Part shown: positions 52,716 through 60,724 of the stretch, one piece after another
How the letters are laid out: every line of letters begins with the position of its first letter
Numbering within the stretch: position 1 is the stretch's first letter
Assembly (NCBI GenBank): GCA_031553775.1
Contig: JAVBLA010000012.1
Span: forward strand, 1-64,000
Origin: JAISFI01 sp031553775
GTDB taxonomy: Bacteria; Bacteroidota; Bacteroidia; Bacteroidales; Azobacteroidaceae
Direction: 5' to 3'
DNA: 64,000 nucleotides
Position numbers and translations under genes: made by a program
The notes under the pieces: generated by a model
Databases searched by the model: none
Seen by the model: the letters and a program-made list of their open reading frames with translations, nothing else
Told to the model about the DNA's origin: nothing

Positions 52716-53348
52716 TCAGAAGAAAAAATGGGAATTCAGGTTCAGTTTTCCTTCCACTAAACCCAATGTATTTTTGATTTCCACTTTCAATTCGTCGATC
52801 CTGGTTTTCAAATAGACCTGATCGGAGATATCACTGATATTATCCAGATAGTAATGGAGAAGCACTTCCATTCCAAAAAACTCGAAAGTATGCTTTTCCG
52901 TGAGGAGGTTCATCGCATCGTACACACCGCTTTTCTGATAAAGATCGGCAGGCATGCCATGCGTATTGATAAGAATTACTTTCTTTCCTTTGAGTAATTT
53001 TTTCAGATCGTTCCCGGGAGTAAAAGCATAGGCGAATCCATAAGAAAAAACCCGGTCGATGTAGCCTTTAACAATAGCCGGCATAGCCGTCCACCAGAGT
53101 GGATATATAAAAGTAATCACATCGGCTTTTTTGATATAGTCTTGTTCCGTTTTCACATCCGGAAGTACTTTACCGGAACGTGCTGCCTGTATGTCTTTGG
53201 AAGACAGTACAGGATTAAAATTCATGCTATACAAGTCTCTGACCGTAATATCATGCCCGTGTTTTTTATACAAATGGGCAATTTCATCATGGATGACTTT
53301 GTTCAAACTATCTGTGGAGGGATGGCCCAATATTACTAAATGTTTCAT
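52716..53348 (-). CDS. NAD(P)H dehydrogenase (quinone)-like flavodoxin-fold oxidoreductase
   Basis: A 210-residue NQO/KefF-type FMN or FAD protein. Start at ATG 53348 (MKHLVILGHPSTDSLNK); the longer frame overlaps rubrerythrin in another frame and is spurious. Marks of the fold are HPSTDS near 9-14, TFIYPLWWTAMPAIVKGYIDRVF and KKVILINTHGMP. It follows rubrerythrin by 25 bases, so a role in oxygen or quinone stress defence is likely. A TTGAAAA array separates it from lpd. Confidence 0.9.
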   Translation of the reverse strand: MKHLVILGHPSTDSLNKVIHDEIAHLYKKHGHDITVRDLYSMNFNPVLSSKDIQAARSGKVLPDVKTEQDYIKKADVITFIYPLWWTAMPAIVKGYIDRVFSYGFAYAFTPGNDLKKLLKGKKVILINTHGMPADLYQKSGVYDAMNLLTEKHTFEFFGMEVLLHYYLDNISDISDQVYLKTRIDELKVEIKNTLGLVEGKLNLNSHFFF

Positions 53349-53373
53349 AGCGATTACCTCCGGAGAGGATTTA

Positions 53374-53952
53374 TTAATAATTTGTCTTTTTTGGTTCGAA
53401 GTAAGCTTTCGGATGCTCACAAGCCGGGCAGTTTTCGAGTGCTTTTTTACCTTTATGCACGTAACCACAATTCCGGCATTGCCATTCAATTTCTTCTTCC
53501 CTTTCGAAGAATTTTTCTTCTTCCAGTCTTGCCAATAATTTGCGGTACCGTGCTTCATGTTCCGCTTCTACTTTTGCAATCATCTTAAATGCGGTAGCCA
53601 CACGCGGGAAACCTTCTTCTATGGCAATTTCCGCAAATCCTTTATACAGAATATCCCACTCTTCCAACTCACCTTCTGCTGCAGCTAAAAGATTTTGGGC
53701 AGTAGTACCGATGATTCCGGCCGGATAGGTAGCCGTAATCTCTACCATTCCTCCTTCAAGGAATTTAAAAAATCTCTTTGCATGTTCTTTTTCCTGTTCA
53801 GCCGTTTCCAGGAACACACCTGCAATTTGTTCATAACCTTCCTTTTTTGCCACACTCGCAAAATAAGTATACCGGCTTCTCGCCTGTGATTCACCGGCGA
53901 ATGCCTTCAGCAAATTCTGTTCGGTACGAGTACCTTTCAAACTTTTTTCCAT
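53374..53952 (-). CDS. rbr: Rubrerythrin
   Basis: A 192-residue non-heme iron peroxidase that reduces hydrogen peroxide in anaerobes. Diiron four-helix domain (1-145) with FAGESQARSRYTYFA, EKEHAKRFFKFL and KVEAEHEARYRKLL giving the Glu/His ligands; rubredoxin-like domain at the C-terminus with two Cys pairs, CRNCGY and CPACEH. Full length. First gene of an operon with the flavodoxin-fold oxidoreductase, which could pass electrons to it. Promoter is far upstream (54099-54131), leaving a leader of about 140 bases. Confidence 0.95.
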   Translation of the reverse strand: MEKSLKGTRTEQNLLKAFAGESQARSRYTYFASVAKKEGYEQIAGVFLETAEQEKEHAKRFFKFLEGGMVEITATYPAGIIGTTAQNLLAAAEGELEEWDILYKGFAEIAIEEGFPRVATAFKMIAKVEAEHEARYRKLLARLEEEKFFEREEEIEWQCRNCGYVHKGKKALENCPACEHPKAYFEPKKTNY

Positions 53953-54098
53953 CTTCTGTTTTTAAATTTTAAGATTAATATTATGAGAATTATCACATAT
54001 CGGCTAAAGTAGAACAAAAAAGAACATCAATTGTTCCCTTCATTTTTCCATTTTAACATGAAAACATTCAGTATTAAGATTTATGTTGTATGCATTAC

Positions 54099-54155
54099 CA
54101 AAGATACAAAAAAAGAACAGGCATTTGCAAATTTTTTAGGTACAATTATACCTAA
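54099..54155 (-). promoter_or_regulatory. rbr promoter with upstream palindrome
   Basis: On the minus strand TTTG (54128-54131), 21 bases, then TATCTTTG (54099-54106), a complete sigma-ABfr promoter facing rbr. Just upstream lies a perfect inverted repeat TTAGGTA-CAATTA-TACCTAA (54136-54155), well placed as an operator between the divergent rbr and sulP promoters. Confidence 0.6.
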
Positions 54156-54198
54156 TTGAGTTTCTTTCAGAATAAAAACAGAGAATGAAAAAAAAGCG

Positions 54199-54206
54199 TA
54201 CCTTTG
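54199..54206 (+). promoter_or_regulatory. -7 box of the SulP gene
   Basis: TACCTTTG, a perfect TAnnTTTG, 38 bases before the ATG at 54245. No -33 match; an A-run occupies that position. Confidence 0.5.
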
Positions 54207-54244
54207 CGGATTCTTTTTAAAAATAACCGATAGTTTAAAGTGAA

Positions 54245-56011
54245 ATGAAACTGAATATTCCTTTCCGTCCCAAACTGTTTGACTCATTAAAAACGTACTC
54301 AAAAGAAAAATTCACGGCTGATCTGATGGCCGGAATTATTGTGGGAATTGTAGCTTTACCGTTGGCCATTGCTTTTGGTATTGCATCGGGAGTAAGTCCT
54401 GAAAAAGGATTGATCACTGCTATCATTGCCGGATTCATTATCTCGTTTTTCGGAGGTAGTTCTGTACAGATCGGCGGACCTACAGGCGCTTTCATCATCA
54501 TTGTCTACGGAATTATCCAGCAATTTGGGATAGAAGGCCTGATGATCGCCACGCTTATAGCCGGGGTAATGCTGGTATTAATGGGAATATTCAAGTTGGG
54601 AACGGTTATCAAATTTATTCCTTATCCGATCATCGTAGGTTTTACCAGTGGTATCGCTTTGACCATTTTTACTACGCAAATGAAAGATTTATTCGGATTG
54701 ACCATGGAAACTGTTCCGGCCGATTTCATTTCTAAATGGATTGCTTATGGTAAAGCTGCTTCCACCATTAACATATGGTCGTTTGTTATCGGTATTTCCA
54801 GCATTCTGATCATTGTTTTTTCTCCCAAATTGATTAAAAAAATTCCCGGTTCACTGATTGCCATTATTTTGATGACGGTTGTTGTTTACATCCTAAGGAA
54901 TCATTTTGGCATTACCGGAATAGAAACAATCGGCGATCGTTTTCAGATTGATCCTTCCTTACCGGAACCAACTACAATTCCAATCAATATGGAAACCATC
55001 AATCTGTTGTTTCCGGCTGCTTTTACCATTGCCATGCTGGGAGCTATCGAATCCCTGTTATCAGCAACCGTTGCCGACGGGGTTACCGGTGATAAACACG
55101 ATTCGAATACAGAACTGATAGGGCAGGGGATTGCCAATTTAATCACTCCTATTTTTGGAGGAATTCCCGCAACCGGAGCTATTGCAAGAACCATGACTAA
55201 TATCAACAACGGGGGAAGAACCCCGGTAGCCGGTATTATACATGCCATTGTGCTTTTATTGATATTCCTGTTTTTAGGTCCTTTGACCAAACATATTCCC
55301 ATGCCTTGTTTAGCAGGAGTATTGATCATTGTTTCCTATAATATGAGCGAATGGAGAACTTTCCGTTCTCTACTCAAAGCGTCTTATACAGACACCAATG
55401 AATCCAGGGGTTTCTTTTCTTTTTTGTTCGACCGGTTGTCTCCCACTCGTTTATTCAAACATATGAAATCGGATGCACCCGTACTTCTTACTACTTTTTT
55501 TCTGACTGTTATTTTCGACCTGACGATTGCCATAGAAATTGGCCTACTGATAGCTATGTTCGTATTTATGCGCCGTGTAAGCGAAAGTACACAAATATCA
55601 GTTATCAAAGATGAATTGGATTTGTCTTCGGAAACCGACTTTCCCAACGATCTGGAAGTACTTGCTATTCCCAAGGGAATTGAAATTTATGAAATCGACG
55701 GACCATTCTTTTTTGGAATTGCCAATAAATTCGATGAAAGTATGAAGCAAATAGGAGGGGAGAAGCCCAAAGTGAGAATTATCCGTATGCGAAAGGTACC
55801 TTTTATGGATGCTACCGGACTTCATAACCTGGAAAGTTTATTATTACTTTCAAAAAAAGAAGGTATTAAAGTTATACTTTCCGGAGTAAACGAAAAAATC
55901 CGGACCATGATGGAAAAAACCGGATTTGATGATAAAGTGGGAAAGGATAACATTTGCAGTAATATCAGTGAGGCTTTGGAAAAGGGTGAAAGGATGATCA
56001 AAGACAAGTGA
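54245..56011 (+). CDS. SulP family anion transporter
   Basis: A 588-residue inner-membrane transporter of the SLC26/SulP type, carrying sulfate, bicarbonate or other anions, often with Na+ or H+. Twelve to fourteen helices cover about 20-430, beginning with the typical TADLMAGIIVGIVALPLAIA and GGSSVQIGGPTGAFIIIVYG; a C-terminal STAS domain (about 450-585) has IYEIDGPFFFGIANKF and RMRKVPFMDATGLHNLESLL. No sulfate-assimilation gene is nearby. Divergent from rbr. Confidence 0.93.
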   Translation: MKLNIPFRPKLFDSLKTYSKEKFTADLMAGIIVGIVALPLAIAFGIASGVSPEKGLITAIIAGFIISFFGGSSVQIGGPTGAFIIIVYGIIQQFGIEGLMIATLIAGVMLVLMGIFKLGTVIKFIPYPIIVGFTSGIALTIFTTQMKDLFGLTMETVPADFISKWIAYGKAASTINIWSFVIGISSILIIVFSPKLIKKIPGSLIAIILMTVVVYILRNHFGITGIETIGDRFQIDPSLPEPTTIPINMETINLLFPAAFTIAMLGAIESLLSATVADGVTGDKHDSNTELIGQGIANLITPIFGGIPATGAIARTMTNINNGGRTPVAGIIHAIVLLLIFLFLGPLTKHIPMPCLAGVLIIVSYNMSEWRTFRSLLKASYTDTNESRGFFSFLFDRLSPTRLFKHMKSDAPVLLTTFFLTVIFDLTIAIEIGLLIAMFVFMRRVSESTQISVIKDELDLSSETDFPNDLEVLAIPKGIEIYEIDGPFFFGIANKFDESMKQIGGEKPKVRIIRMRKVPFMDATGLHNLESLLLLSKKEGIKVILSGVNEKIRTMMEKTGFDDKVGKDNICSNISEALEKGERMIKDK

Positions 56012-56048
56012 TATCCAGATGAAAATGTGTTAAAAGTTGATCTTGATA

Positions 56049-56085
56049 GTCATCGTGAGGAGATACTACGAAGCAATCTCCTGCC
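56049..56085. repeat. Half copy of the interspersed palindromic repeat
   Basis: GTCATCGTGAGGAG (56049-56062), then ACGAAGCAATCTCC (56068-56081), matching the GTCATTGCGAGGAG...ACGAAGCAATCTC element whose longer copy lies at 31515-31588. GGAGAT and ATCTCC inside it also pair. Between the sulP stop and the radical SAM gene stop. Confidence 0.6.
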
Positions 56086-56111
56086 AACACACACTCCGGC
56101 TAAACACATTC

Positions 56112-56879
56112 TTAACCGGAAACACTGACAGAAAAACCTGCCTGACGAATTTTTTCTGCTATTCTATTCAATTCGTCCACAGATACCTTTTCCAATCCTT
56201 TTGCCGGAGTTTCGCGATCAATAGTATAAATCATTACCTGTTTAGGAAAAACTTCCTTAAAAACACTTATTAAGGCTTCTACTTCTTCATCACTTGTATT
56301 ATCCACAGAAACGCCCTGGTATATTCCTTTCAGGAACATAGTTTGTATAATTACATTTCCATTAAAACGTTTCATCTGATTGACAACATCCCGGATATTG
56401 AATGAAGATTTATTCGGTTGATCAATCAGTTTTATTTTATCATCAAAAGGAGCATCTATTTTCAGTATATTATTATCTATTTTATTCAATGCCTGAAATA
56501 CATCTTCTTTCCATATCATAGAAGCATTGGATAAAACACTGATTTTAGCTTTCGGAAAATAACGATTCCTCCATTCAACAACATCATCCACAATTCCTGA
56601 AAAATCTGGATGAACGGTAGGCTCGCCATTGCCTGCAAAAGTAATTACATCCGGTTTTTCAGTTATCACCTTTATTTTTTCTTCCAAAGCATTTCTTACT
56701 TCTTCCCGGGTAGGAATACAAACTGTAGATTTCCTGTCGGCATTGAATCCGCACTCACAATATATACAATCAAAAGTACATATTTTCCCATCGGAAGGCA
56801 GGAGATTGATGCCTAATGAGATACCCAGGCGGCGGCTGTGGATGGGGCCGAAGATTGTTTCGTTGAATAAGAAAGACAT
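56112..56879 (-). CDS. Radical SAM protein (COG0731-like)
   Basis: A 255-residue Fe-S enzyme. The radical SAM cluster is Cys34-x3-Cys38-x2-Cys41 in KICTFDCIYCECG, followed by VITFAGNGEPTVHPDF, a SAM-binding GNGEP motif. The family includes relatives of wyosine-synthesis and uncharacterised proteins; the N-terminal FGPIHSRRLGISLGIN block marks the latter set. The substrate is not known. It lies 87 bases downstream of nadA on the same strand, across a TTGAAAA array. Confidence 0.88.
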   Translation of the reverse strand: MSFLFNETIFGPIHSRRLGISLGINLLPSDGKICTFDCIYCECGFNADRKSTVCIPTREEVRNALEEKIKVITEKPDVITFAGNGEPTVHPDFSGIVDDVVEWRNRYFPKAKISVLSNASMIWKEDVFQALNKIDNNILKIDAPFDDKIKLIDQPNKSSFNIRDVVNQMKRFNGNVIIQTMFLKGIYQGVSVDNTSDEEVEALISVFKEVFPKQVMIYTIDRETPAKGLEKVSVDELNRIAEKIRQAGFSVSVSG

Positions 56880-56881
56880 AG

Positions 56882-56962
56882 AAAAATTGAAAATTGAAAA
56901 TTGAAAATTGAAAATTTAGAGCGACTGGAAGATCATTTTTAATTTTCAACTTTCAATTTATA
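56882..56962. repeat. TTGAAAA inverted array between nadA and the radical SAM gene
   Basis: Five consecutive TTGAAAA-type units (56882-56918) and an opposed, more diverged arm (56936-56962). The first unit starts 3 bases before the radical SAM ATG (56879), so on that coding strand TTTTCAA units lie where a ribosome-binding site is expected. Confidence 0.75.
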
Positions 56963-56966
56963 ATTA

Positions 56967-57956
56967 TTAAAGTCCTAATTTTTGAGAGATATCCAGCATT
57001 TTACGAATGGGTTTCACTGCTTTTTCTATTATTTTTTCGTCTACGAATATTTCGGGAAGTTCGTATTTCAAGCAATTATACAGTTTTTCCATTGTATTCA
57101 GGCGCATAAAATTACATTCGTTACATGCGCAAGTGCTGTCGTTGGGAGGAGCCGGGATAAATATTTTATCCGGATTTTTCTTTTGCATTTCATGAAGGAT
57201 GCCCGATTCTGTAGCTACGATAAATTTTTTTTGAGCTGATTCTGTAGCAAATTTCAACAAAGCAGCAGTAGAACCTATAAAATCGGCTAATTGTAAAATA
57301 ACGGTTTTACATTCGGGATGGGCCAGTACTAAAGCATCCGGATATTCTTTTTTAAGTTCCAATATTTTTTCCAATGAAAATTGTTCATGTACATGGCAGG
57401 CACCATCCCATAACAGCATATTTCTACCGGTAATACTGTTGATATAATTACCTAAATTCCTGTCAGGTCCAAAAATAATCGGCGTATCCTCCGGAAAACT
57501 TTCCACTATTTGTCTTGCATTAGTGGAGGTAACTACCACATCTGTAATCGCCTTGACCGCTGCTGAGGTATTTACATAAGAAATAACGGTATAACCCGGA
57601 TGTGCTTTGACGAATTTTTCGAATTCCGGAGCCGGACAGCTATCAGCCAGTGAACAACCGGCATTAAGATCCGGTACCAGTACTTTTTTCTGCGGACAGA
57701 GTATTTTAGCTGTCTCTCCCATAAAATGAACACCACAAAGAACGATAATATCGGCAGTGGTTTTAGATGCCCACTGAGCCAATGCCAGGCTATCGCCTAC
57801 AAAATCGGCCATATCCTGTATTTCTCCCATTTGGTAGTAATGGGCCAGGATGATTGCATTCTTTTCTTTTTTTAATTGCCGGATAGCATCTTTCAAATTG
57901 ATATTTTCCGGAACAGGAATATCAACAAATCCGGCAGGAGTGTTAGTTACTGACAT
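56967..57956 (-). CDS. nadA: Quinolinate synthase A
   Basis: A 329-residue [4Fe-4S] enzyme condensing iminoaspartate with dihydroxyacetone phosphate in NAD synthesis. Cluster cysteines are in IIVLCGVHFMGET, GCSLADSCPAPEF and STCACNECNFMRLN; substrate motifs LAHYYQMGEIQDMADFVGDS and GPDRNLGNYI are present. Length is normal. No nadB or nadC in the window. Its 5' side faces the DnaA-box-rich gap. Confidence 0.96.
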   Translation of the reverse strand: MSVTNTPAGFVDIPVPENINLKDAIRQLKKEKNAIILAHYYQMGEIQDMADFVGDSLALAQWASKTTADIIVLCGVHFMGETAKILCPQKKVLVPDLNAGCSLADSCPAPEFEKFVKAHPGYTVISYVNTSAAVKAITDVVVTSTNARQIVESFPEDTPIIFGPDRNLGNYINSITGRNMLLWDGACHVHEQFSLEKILELKKEYPDALVLAHPECKTVILQLADFIGSTAALLKFATESAQKKFIVATESGILHEMQKKNPDKIFIPAPPNDSTCACNECNFMRLNTMEKLYNCLKYELPEIFVDEKIIEKAVKPIRKMLDISQKLGL

Positions 57957-58012
57957 TTTATTATTATATTATTTTAATCTTTTAAAAACTATAAATGATG
58001 ATAGTAATAGGA

Positions 58013-58363
58013 TGTTGATAAGGTTGATAATTATTTTGTTAAAAGCTTGCATTTTCAGTTATCATCATTTTGTATTTACTTATCTTCGTTTTATCAACAA
58101 GCAAAAAAAATATAAGTATTTATTATATAGTTAATTGAAAAACTTATCAGTAGTTTATTGTTAGCCTGTTGATAAGTTGCAAAGTTAAAAACTTTCTTAA
58201 AGATTCCGGATGTAAAGAGGTTAAAAACTCATGTAAAAAAGCAAAATAACTTCCTGTATCTTTATTTTGAACTGCGATTTTTTTTTGCATATAGCGGTTG
58301 TTTTTGAATTTATCAAGCACTTTTTATCAAAAGAAATGAACAGCTATTCACAAGTTATCAACT
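58013..58363. other. DnaA-box-like cluster in the nadA-trmH gap (candidate oriC)
   Basis: In this AT-rich non-coding gap (57957-58384) the 9-mer TTATCAACA or its complement occurs exactly three times (58013-58021, 58091-58099, 58167-58175). Five single- or double-change copies accompany it: TTATCAACC complement at 58022-58030, directly joined to the first; TTATCATCA at 58059; TTATCAAGC at 58310; TTATCAAAA at 58324; and TTATCAACT at 58355-58363. Such clustering is the hallmark of a DnaA-bound region. No dnaA is in the window and no GC-skew test was possible, so oriC is an inference; a DnaA-regulated element or datA-like titration site is the alternative. Confidence 0.45.
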
Positions 58364-58370
58364 ATCTTTG
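58363..58370 (+). promoter_or_regulatory. -7 box of the TrmH-like gene
   Basis: TATCTTTG, exact TAnnTTTG. It overlaps the last DnaA-box-like site by one base and the GTG at 58370, so the ATG at 58385 is the real start. Confidence 0.5.
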
Positions 58371-58384
58371 TGAAAAAAATAGTC

Positions 58385-58921
58385 ATGCGAAAGCTAAAGA
58401 TAACAGAATTAAACCGGATCAGCAAAGAATCGTTCAGGAAAACAAAAAAAATCCCCTTAGTGGTTATCCTGGATAATGTAAGAAGTCTGCATAATGTGGG
58501 TTCTGTTTTTCGTACATCGGATGCTTTCCTGGTAAAGGCAATTTACCTGTGTGGAATAACAGCTATTCCACCACATCCTGAAATACATAAAACAGCTTTG
58601 GGTGCCGAAGATACTGTTGATTGGAAATATATGGAAAATACCTGTGATGCCATCTGCGAACTGAAAAATAAAGGTTACAGAATATTAGCTGTGGAACAGG
58701 CGGAATCCAGTATTATGTTAGATGTATTTGTACCGGATATGAATCAGGAATATGCAGTTATTCTGGGTAATGAGGTTAAAGGAGTTTTACAGGAAGCCAT
58801 GGATATTTGCGATGAATGTTTGGAAATACCACAGTTGGGAACGAAGCATTCTTTGAATGTTTCTGTTACGGCGGGTATAGTAATATGGGACTTTTTCAAA
58901 TTTTTCTGCCCGGAAAAATAA
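58385..58921 (+). CDS. TrmH-family RNA 2'-O-methyltransferase
   Basis: A 178-residue SPOUT methyltransferase read from ATG 58385 (MRKLKITELNRI). Motif 1 is ILDNVRSLHNVGSVFRTSDA, motif 2 AVILGNEVKGVLQEAMDICD and motif 3 IPQLGTKHSLNVSVTAGIVIWD, the three that build the knotted SAM site. It is the short form without an L30e-like substrate domain, so target could be tRNA Gm18 or rRNA. It begins directly after the DnaA-box-rich gap. Confidence 0.92.
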   Translation: MRKLKITELNRISKESFRKTKKIPLVVILDNVRSLHNVGSVFRTSDAFLVKAIYLCGITAIPPHPEIHKTALGAEDTVDWKYMENTCDAICELKNKGYRILAVEQAESSIMLDVFVPDMNQEYAVILGNEVKGVLQEAMDICDECLEIPQLGTKHSLNVSVTAGIVIWDFFKFFCPEK

Positions 58922-58942
58922 TAATGAAAACAGGTTATTGAA

Positions 58943-60394
58943 TTAATCTGCTTTTTTTACCAACAACCATAACCCTATAAATGTGAAAAATGCATTAAAT
59001 ATAAGCAACTCATAACTAAACGAATAACCGTTAAACCATCTTTCGGAATTTTTTTGTAAAATAAAACACAAAGCAGGTGAAATAATGGCCACTAATGGAA
59101 TCCATTTATCTTTCACTTGTTTTTTTGTGAATATACCAAAGGCGAATAATCCGAGAATAGGACCATAAGTATAGCTTGCCAGGATATACACAGCATCGAT
59201 TACACTGGTATTATTCAACGCATTAAAAATAACGATTACTAATCCCATTACACAAGCCATGCCCACATGTACCCGTTTACGTATTTTACTGGTCTCTTTT
59301 TCCGTTTTGTTATGTGTGGCTTTCAATATATCGACGGTAAAAGATGTGGTTAGCGCAGTCAGCGCCGATCCGGCGGCCGAATAAGCGGAAGAAACTAAAC
59401 CTATAATAAACAAGATTCCTACAATTAACGGAAGATATCCCTGTGTAGCGATCATTGGGAATAATTCATCTGTTTTAGTAGGAGCAGTAATACCGTTTTT
59501 GTCAGCAAAAATATAAAGTAATACACCCAGCATCAAAAACAGCGCAATCACAAAAAATTGCAGTATTCCGCTGGTTATCATATTTTTTTGTGATTCTTTA
59601 TGGTTTTTGCAGCTCAAATTCCGTTGCATCATATCCTGGTCCAAACCAGTCAGTGCAATAACAGTGAATACACCGGCAAGAAATTGTTTAAAGAAATAAC
59701 GCTTGTCGTTCACATCGTCGAAAAAGAACATTTTCGAAAAACCACTATCGGTAATTGCAGTTACCATTCCACCAAAACTCATCCCTAAATTCGAAGCAAT
59801 GTAATAGATACAAAGGATGACCGAAATGATCAGGCAAAAGGTTTTTAAGGAATCTGTCCATATCAACGATTTTACCCCTCCATTAAATGTGTAGAGCCAT
59901 ACCAGCGCTACAGTAAACAGTACATTCAACACAAAAGGCAGGTGTAGAGGAGAAAACACTAATAATTGCAAAACCACGCAAACTAAAAATAAACGGACAG
60001 AAGCACCCAGCATTTTGGAGACAAAAAAGAACCATGCACCTGTTTTGTAAGTAGAAACTCCAAACCTGTTTTCCAGATATTCATAAATGGAGATCAGATT
60101 CATCCTGTAAAAAAGAGGAATCAGAATATAAGCAATGATAAATTGGCCTGCCACAAATCCCAATACCATCTGTAAGTATGAAAAATTATTCACACCAACC
60201 CATCCGGGAACTGAAATAAAAGTCACTCCCGAAATGCTGGAACCAATCATGGCAAATGCAACTACATACCAGGCCGATTTTTTATTTCCAATAAAGAAGC
60301 CCTGATTGTCTGCTTTTCTTCCTGTAATATAGGAGATAATGAATAAAACTGCAAAATAGGCAGTGATGGTTAGTAAAACAATAATTGGGGTCAT
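58943..60394 (-). CDS. Sodium:solute symporter (SSS family)
   Basis: A 483-residue inner-membrane Na+-coupled transporter with about 13 helices. Family blocks are AFAMIGSSISGVTFISVPGWV near 47-67 and ALTGLDQDMMQRNLSCKNHK near 255; GLVSSAYSAAGSALTALTTS (about 335) carries the Na+-site serines. Length matches SglT/NanT-like proteins that carry sugars, sialic or amino acids. Its neighbours are a COG4299 membrane protein, a GntR regulator, murQ and a sugar kinase, so an amino sugar such as MurNAc is a plausible load. Has a complete promoter 50-80 bases upstream. Confidence 0.9.
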   Translation of the reverse strand: MTPIIVLLTITAYFAVLFIISYITGRKADNQGFFIGNKKSAWYVVAFAMIGSSISGVTFISVPGWVGVNNFSYLQMVLGFVAGQFIIAYILIPLFYRMNLISIYEYLENRFGVSTYKTGAWFFFVSKMLGASVRLFLVCVVLQLLVFSPLHLPFVLNVLFTVALVWLYTFNGGVKSLIWTDSLKTFCLIISVILCIYYIASNLGMSFGGMVTAITDSGFSKMFFFDDVNDKRYFFKQFLAGVFTVIALTGLDQDMMQRNLSCKNHKESQKNMITSGILQFFVIALFLMLGVLLYIFADKNGITAPTKTDELFPMIATQGYLPLIVGILFIIGLVSSAYSAAGSALTALTTSFTVDILKATHNKTEKETSKIRKRVHVGMACVMGLVIVIFNALNNTSVIDAVYILASYTYGPILGLFAFGIFTKKQVKDKWIPLVAIISPALCFILQKNSERWFNGYSFSYELLIFNAFFTFIGLWLLVKKAD

Positions 60395-60443
60395 AGTATT
60401 ATTTCAAGATATATATGATGTAATACATATTATGATTTTTTGA

Positions 60444-60475
60444 CAAATATATAGCTGAAAATTTGAATTTCCAAA
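60444..60475 (-). promoter_or_regulatory. Promoter of the SSS symporter gene
   Basis: On the minus strand TTTG (60472-60475), 20 bases, then TATATTTG (60444-60451): exact matches to both Bacteroidota promoter elements at the ideal spacing. Confidence 0.7.
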
Positions 60476-60554
60476 AAAGGTTCTGATTTTTTATCTGAAA
60501 TTTAAGATGAAATAAAAATAGGAAAAACCTTTATGAAATAATTTGATCTAAAGG

Positions 60555-60586
60555 CTTGCAAATTTTTAGACAGTTTCTTATATTTG
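60555..60586 (+). promoter_or_regulatory. Promoter of the COG4299 gene
   Basis: CTTG (60555-60558), 20 bases, then TATATTTG (60579-60586). It faces the DUF5009 gene with a leader of about 130 bases that contains the TTTTCAA repeat. Divergent from the symporter promoter 80 bases away. Confidence 0.6.
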
Positions 60587-60685
60587 TAAAATGAATTTAT
60601 GTAAGATATCATACAAATTTGAATTTGATAACATGAAATACCCCTACATATTCCGTTTCTCCAAAGAACATGAGAATGCTACGTC

Positions 60686-60719
60686 ATTTTCAATTTTTAA
60701 TTTTCAATTTTCAATTTTC
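60686..60719. repeat. TTTTCAA repeat directly upstream of the COG4299 gene
   Basis: Four to five 7-base units (TTTTCAA, one TTTTTAA) end 5 bases before the ATG at 60725. Same unit, same orientation to the start codon as upstream of the Nim-like, lpd and radical SAM genes. The rest of the 60395-60724 gap holds only the two divergent promoters. Confidence 0.75.
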
Positions 60720-60724
60720 TCCGC

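Noticed and set aside
52716..53558. A 280-residue version of the flavodoxin-fold oxidoreductase
   Set aside because: The first 70 residues lie over rubrerythrin in another frame and are basic, featureless sequence; the fold starts at ATG 53348.
56299..56307. E. coli-type DnaA box TTATCCACA
   Set aside because: A single copy inside the radical SAM coding sequence, without neighbours; coincidence is sufficient.
56882..56962. CRISPR-like array from the regular 7-base repeats
   Set aside because: Units are contiguous without spacers, too short, and no cas genes are present.
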